60,823 bases of DNA from Schoenoplectus triqueter. Its lineage: Eukaryota > Streptophyta > Magnoliopsida > Poales > Cyperaceae. The position numbers and the translations under genes were made by a program. The notes under the pieces are model-generated. The model searched no databases, was not told the origin of the DNA, and saw only the letters and a program-made list of their open reading frames with translations. The DNA lies in NCBI GenBank assembly GCA_964058805.1, contig CAXKVV010000146.1, positions 1 to 60,823 of the forward strand. The letters run 5' to 3'. How positions within the stretch are numbered: position 1 is the first letter of the stretch; the number at the start of each line of letters is the position of its first letter. Below are positions 59,546-60,823 of this stretch, piece after piece.

Positions 59546-59788
59546 ACTTGAGCTGCAATTAGACCCATCACCCATGTCACTAAAACGAATAATATGTAGT
59601 TAAAGATGTCATTAGCGTCAAGCTCTTAATTTTTTTGGGTTAATAAGATAACAGTTGATTCTTGGAGCCTCAAACATTCAAAAAGATATTTCTCATATAA
59701 ATTTCAAATGTACGGTTTTTTTTCATAATATATTACTCAATTACTTATAATACATAAAAGTTAAGCTTCTAAGCTTTATAACTATGTC

Positions 59789-59798
59789 ATATTATCAG

Positions 59799-59854
<56 letters not shown>
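59789..59854. repeat. (TTA)n microsatellite
   Basis: About 20 nearly uninterrupted TTA units. Probably highly length-polymorphic. Confidence 0.97.
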
Positions 59855-60823
59855 TTGTTATCTATATTGATCCAACGATTTGTATATAGTTATTCTCTAC
59901 ATTTATAATAGATCAGTGCAAGAACTCCCGACCTTGTTATATTATTCTATATTAATTAATTAATTATTATGTCTTCAGCATTTTAAAAAAATGTGTTTAA
60001 ATTTTATTTGATATATTTTTGTTGAAAAAGTATTTTAAAGTTTATGTTCTTATTATTAATTCGATGATTTATTTTTTTTCACGGCAAAACCCGAATGATG
60101 ATCCTAGTAAGATTGAAAGCCAGGAATCATCCTTAATCATAACAAATTAAGGACTTGAAACTTCACTCCAACAGTCCAACTCATATTAATATTCGGCGCA
60201 AATGCCAAAGAGAAATTCTGGTTATTTGAAAGAAAAAGTATTTTTAACTCCGCAGTAAAATTAGATTTAGAATGATTAGATGACATATGACTCTGGAACC
60301 ATAAATAAATACGAAGAACCAATCATTGACTTGGATGTTATTAAAATATATTTAGTAAGTAAAAAAAAATAAGCGGACTTATCTTGCGAAATTATAAAAT
60401 TGCAACTAGGTTGGTGACGATAGAACAATTCTTCCCTAATTATGGAGTCAAACATTAATTCAATTAAAGAGAAATAATTGCACGACACCAAACTTAATAT
60501 ATATATATATATATGTGTGTATAATGTCCTATCCATATCTTAAGCCAGTCGTCAATGTTATCCTAACAATCTTGACAAAATTTTAAATCAATTTAAACAA
60601 CATTAAAATTATCAAAAGTATGAGTATATTTTCAATTCTTAATATAATCTAACAATTATGTTTCATATAACGTGAATACTATTTAATAATGCTTGTGGAT
60701 TTGTTCTTTCAAGAAAAAAAAATATTGATTGATGGTGTATCAAGAAGTAGTAGTTAAATTCAAGTCATTAAACAATAAATTACCTATCATAACTTTTTTT
60801 ACAGTTATTTTCCCAGCTTTCAT
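59855..60823. other. AT-rich window end, no gene seen
   Basis: It contains a (TA)n run at about 60498-60514. Minus-strand frames at 60137-60322 and 60276-60536 lack any recognisable domain. Confidence 0.4.

Noticed and set aside
1..60823. A novel multi-gene defence or biosynthetic system
   Set aside because: The three intact or near-intact genes belong to unrelated plant families with no shared pathway. Everything else is recognisable transposon debris, so the sequence does not support such a claim.

Overview
This window is nuclear DNA from a flowering plant, not a prokaryote. It has spliced genes with GT-AG introns, one GC-AG intron, AT-rich intergenic DNA, a nuclear tRNA-Lys gene and many nested plant transposons. 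The genes belong to plant-wide or plant-specific families: a NARROW LEAF1-like protease, a DCD-domain protein and a DHHC protein S-acyltransferase. I cannot name the species. All three protein genes, the duplicated pseudogene and the tRNA are on the minus strand.

Layout. (1) 0.2-5.7 kb: a complete six-exon NAL1-like gene with its leader and promoter. (2) 6.06-25.47 kb: an old LTR retrotransposon, swollen to 19.4 kb. Its two LTRs, 5-bp target duplication, primer-binding site and polypurine tract are still recognisable. Its interior is now mostly other elements: a minisatellite block, a Ty1/copia remnant split by a MULE with a perfect 9-bp target duplication, DUF1985-like debris, a repeat unit rich in CGTTATAACG, an ATCG-rich element and a LINE remnant. 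(3) 26.5-31.7 kb: a DCD-domain gene with a long acidic and basic tail and a MITE in its first intron. (4) 31.8-41.8 kb: a hAT-dominated region with a 4.28-kb internally deleted autonomous-type element, an 0.81-kb non-autonomous element and several fragments. (5) 42.6-45.4 kb: a partial, broken second copy of the DCD gene that lacks the DCD exons. (6) 46-50.4 kb: a large-TIR MITE, LINE and hAT fragments, and tRNA-Lys(UUU). (7) 50.6-55.8 kb: a nine-exon DHHC S-acyltransferase gene. (8) 56-60.8 kb: a LINE remnant and AT-rich repeat debris.

The genes do not form a pathway or operon. The NAL1-like protease, the DCD protein and the S-acyltransferase act independently. I saw no convincing undescribed multi-gene system. 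The most unusual signals are structural: hAT-type elements whose ends carry CCCG-rich hairpin modules in direct rather than inverted orientation, three LINE 3' ends sharing a hairpin with apparently compensatory stem changes, the DCD gene duplication with different damage in each copy, and a GC-AG intron directly after a 15-codon first exon.
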